A program made the position numbers and the translations under genes. Below the pieces are notes generated by a model. The model was given only the letters and a program-made list of their open reading frames with translations. It searched no databases and had not been told where the DNA came from. Shown here piece after piece: positions 61,727 through 64,000 of a stretch of DNA of 64,000 bases. The stretch covers positions 186,001 through 250,000 of the forward strand of contig NZ_CALEJS010000010.1 in NCBI RefSeq assembly GCF_937898475.1. Direction: 5' to 3'. This stretch comes from an uncultured Chitinophaga sp. GTDB taxonomy: Bacteria; Bacteroidota; Bacteroidia; Chitinophagales; Chitinophagaceae. Each line of letters starts with the position of its first letter. Position 1 is the first letter of the stretch.

Positions 61727-63838
61727 ATCGCAACACAAGTAGCCATATTATCCAATCCCATAGAATACCTGAAGGGTGTTGGCCCGCAGCGGGGAGAGCT
61801 CCTGCGCAAAGAATTGAACCTGCACACCTTTGGAGACCTGCTCAATTATTTCCCCTTCCGTTATGTAGACCGTACCAAGGTGGAAAAAATAGCGCAGCTG
61901 CATGGCGGTTTGGATTATGTGCAGATACGTGGCCGCATTACCTCGCTGGAGGTTGTGGGCGAAAAGCGTGGTAAAAGGCTGGTGGCCACCCTGCGGGACG
62001 AAACCGGGGAGATAGCGCTGGTATGGTTCCAGGGTTGGCAATGGATGCAGAAAGCCCTGCGTGAACAGGTGGCCTACCTGGTATTTGGCCGCCTCTCCGT
62101 TTTCAACGGTGTGCTGCAGATGGCGCATCCGGAAATGGACCTGCTCACAGAGCATATCGCCACCGGTAAACAGTTCCTCGAACCGGTATATTATACCACT
62201 GAAAAGCTGAAAGCCAAAGGGCTAACGGCAAAGGCTATCGGAAAGCTGACCTTCAACCTGCTGGAGCAGTTGTCTCCCCTGGAGATACCGGAGAACCTGC
62301 CCGAGCCGGTTATACAGCAATACCGCCTCATGCCGCGGGCCATGGCCTTTTTTAAGATCCACCTGCCAGCTACGGAAGAAGAGGCGCAGCAGGCCAGGCG
62401 CCGGCTTAAATTCGAGGAGCTGTTCATTTCCCAGGTAAGGATCTGCCGCATCAAGATCAGGCGGCATAAGCAGTCGCAGGGTTTCGTGTTTGAGGCGGTA
62501 GGTAATTATTTCAACGAGTTTTATAACAATCACCTGCCTTTTCCCCTTACGGGCGCACAGAAGCGTGTATTGAAGGAGATCAGGCTGGATACCATGAACG
62601 GCCGCCAGATGAACCGCCTGCTGCAGGGCGATGTAGGCAGCGGCAAAACCATGGTAGCCCTGCTCACCATGCTGCTGGCGGTAGATAACGGCTTCCAGGC
62701 ATGCCTGATGGCCCCCACGGAAATACTGGCGCAGCAGCACTTTAAAGGCATTTCCGAACTGCTGCAGGCAATGGACTTAAAGGTAGCGCTGCTCACCGGC
62801 AGCGTAAAAGGCAAGGCCCGCAAAGAGATACTGGCGGCGGCTGCAGCAGGCAGCCTGCACATCCTGATCGGTACCCATGCCCTGCTGGAAAATGAAGTGG
62901 TGTTCCGTAACCTGGGCATGGCCATTGTAGATGAGCAGCACCGTTTCGGTGTGGCCCAACGGGCACGCCTGTGGCAAAAAAATACCATTCCTCCGCATAT
63001 ATTGGTGATGACGGCCACGCCCATTCCCCGTACACTGGCCATGACTATTTACGGCGACCTGGACGTGTCTGTTATAGATGAAATGCCTCCCGGGCGTAAA
63101 CCCATTACCACCGTGCACCGTACCGAGTACCAGCGGCCGCAGGTGATGGATTTCATCAAGGAAGAGATCAGGAAGGGAAGGCAGGCTTACATCGTATACC
63201 CCCTGATAGAGGATTCTGAAAAGATGGACTATGAGAACCTGATGAAGGGCTACGAAGAGGTGAAAGCCTTTTTCCCCGAACCACAGTATTATATCAGCAT
63301 GGTGCATGGGCGCCAGCCGGTGGAAATGCGGGAAACCAACATGCAGCGCTTTGCGCGTAATGAAACGCAGATCATGGTAGCCACCACCGTAATTGAAGTA
63401 GGCGTGAACGTGCCCAATGCTTCGGTGATGGTAATAGAAAGTACCGAACGTTTCGGGCTTTCGCAGCTGCACCAGCTGCGCGGCAGGGTAGGGCGCGGTG
63501 CGGAACAATCCTATTGTATACTGATGACCGGCTATAAGCTGGGCGTGGATTCAAAGGAAAGGATCAACGTAATGGTGCAGACCAACAACGGTTTTATCAT
63601 CTCAGAGAAAGATATGGAACTCCGCGGTCCGGGCGATATGGAAGGCACCCGGCAGAGCGGGGTGCTGGACTTCAAGCTGGCAGACATCCTGGAAGACCGT
63701 CCCATCCTGGATGCAGCACGCAGCTGCGCAGAGAAGCTGCTGCAGGAAGATCCCGACCTGGCACTACCCGACAATCATCCCCTGCGGGAATTTTTAGCTT
63801 CTCAACGGGGCAAATCCCAGTGGAGCAAAATTTCCTGA
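61727..63838 (+). CDS. recG: ATP-dependent DNA helicase RecG
   Basis: RecG remodels stalled replication forks and Holliday junctions. The wedge domain (FGDLLNYFPFRYVDRTKV) is followed by helicase motifs: LLQGDVGSGKTMVALL (Walker A), VDEQHRFGVAQRA, MTATPIPRTLAM, and motifs V-VI (VATTVIEVGVNVPNA, LHQLRGRVGR). The conserved N terminus (NPIEYLKGVGPQRGELL) lies upstream of the first standard start, a TTG at 61814. In that upstream frame only ATC (61727), ATT, ATA or CTG codons are available before the stop at 61712. I set the start at ATC 61727 (703 residues); TTG 61814 gives 674 residues without the conserved beginning. Confidence 0.9.
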   Translation: MATQVAILSNPIEYLKGVGPQRGELLRKELNLHTFGDLLNYFPFRYVDRTKVEKIAQLHGGLDYVQIRGRITSLEVVGEKRGKRLVATLRDETGEIALVWFQGWQWMQKALREQVAYLVFGRLSVFNGVLQMAHPEMDLLTEHIATGKQFLEPVYYTTEKLKAKGLTAKAIGKLTFNLLEQLSPLEIPENLPEPVIQQYRLMPRAMAFFKIHLPATEEEAQQARRRLKFEELFISQVRICRIKIRRHKQSQGFVFEAVGNYFNEFYNNHLPFPLTGAQKRVLKEIRLDTMNGRQMNRLLQGDVGSGKTMVALLTMLLAVDNGFQACLMAPTEILAQQHFKGISELLQAMDLKVALLTGSVKGKARKEILAAAAAGSLHILIGTHALLENEVVFRNLGMAIVDEQHRFGVAQRARLWQKNTIPPHILVMTATPIPRTLAMTIYGDLDVSVIDEMPPGRKPITTVHRTEYQRPQVMDFIKEEIRKGRQAYIVYPLIEDSEKMDYENLMKGYEEVKAFFPEPQYYISMVHGRQPVEMRETNMQRFARNETQIMVATTVIEVGVNVPNASVMVIESTERFGLSQLHQLRGRVGRGAEQSYCILMTGYKLGVDSKERINVMVQTNNGFIISEKDMELRGPGDMEGTRQSGVLDFKLADILEDRPILDAARSCAEKLLQEDPDLALPDNHPLREFLASQRGKSQWSKIS

Positions 63839-63858
63839 GCGGTTATACGTTAATAGAG

Positions 63859-63981
63859 TCGATGGTCTATGGACTATCGGTCATTGGCCAACTAAAATTT
63901 CTTTCACCTGTGACATTTCTGTAGCTTGTTTCGTTACACCCATTGAACAAGCGCTTGCTATGGATTATGGACTATGGATTT
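63859..63981. repeat. Intergenic repeat, family B, running to the window end
   Basis: GATGGTCTATGGACTATCGG at the left and CTATGGATTATGGACTATGG at the right, after recG. The two are in the same orientation here; a partner may lie beyond the window. Confidence 0.55.
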
Positions 63982-64000
63982 AAAGCTATGAGAATCATTT

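Overview
The window is one contiguous piece of a Bacteroidota chromosome, most likely Chitinophagaceae and close to Chitinophaga. The evidence is a full SprA (type IX secretion) next to ruvA, surface proteins ending in gliding-motility-type C-terminal domains, a futalosine menaquinone pathway (mqnB, mqnD), the bamD-rpoZ-coaBC-DUF4835 gene order, and promoters of the TTTG-N18-21-TAnnTTTG type. It is core genome: about 50 protein genes, nearly all recognisable, with no tRNA, rRNA, prophage, CRISPR array or intact insertion sequence seen.

Layout. 1-3.8 kb: end of bamD, rpoZ, coaBC, a DUF4835 protein and a DUF4296-like lipoprotein. 3.9-6.2 kb: a two-subunit 3-oxoacid CoA-transferase and a class IV aminotransferase. 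6.2-8.9 kb: mqnD and mqnB facing away from queD-folE. 9-12 kb: fabD, two GNAT acetyltransferases and a Nudix-type regulator. 12.1-16 kb: a tandem pair of TPR sensor kinases, the second with a decayed ATP-binding domain. 16-25.1 kb: fabH, ruvA, sprA. 25.5-33.7 kb: mqo, a probable small gene, an SDR oxidoreductase, two large T9SS surface proteins and a hydrolase. 33.7-42 kb: lnt, guaB, dprA, a PorE-like OmpA protein, queE, folD. 42-52.2 kb: pckA, pepP, pssA, purS, rsmI, an M1 peptidase and a MacB/FtsX-type permease. 52.2-64 kb: a sigma factor with two small partner genes, a CDF metal exporter, a lipase, rsmG, a glycosyltransferase, tgt-lptG, citrate synthase and recG.

Genes that work together. 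folE and queD (adjacent), queE and tgt supply four steps towards queuosine. mqnB and mqnD make menaquinone, the expected electron acceptor of Mqo; Mqo, citrate synthase and PEP carboxykinase are central carbon enzymes. sprA, the two CHU_C proteins, the DUF4835 protein and the PorE-like protein all point to type IX secretion.

The most unusual feature is in the gaps between genes. About 18 intergenic spaces carry members of at least five families of short degenerate repeats, each built from 6-12 base units arranged as inverted arms around a variable loop. One family forms a clear terminator, another supplies the -33 box of a promoter, and several run into the 3' ends of genes. Other points of note are the pseudokinase-like second sensor, a Nudix regulator without catalytic glutamates, a 45-codon ORF with its own promoter and terminator, a recG reading frame with no standard start codon at its conserved N terminus, and a Tgt lacking most zinc ligands.
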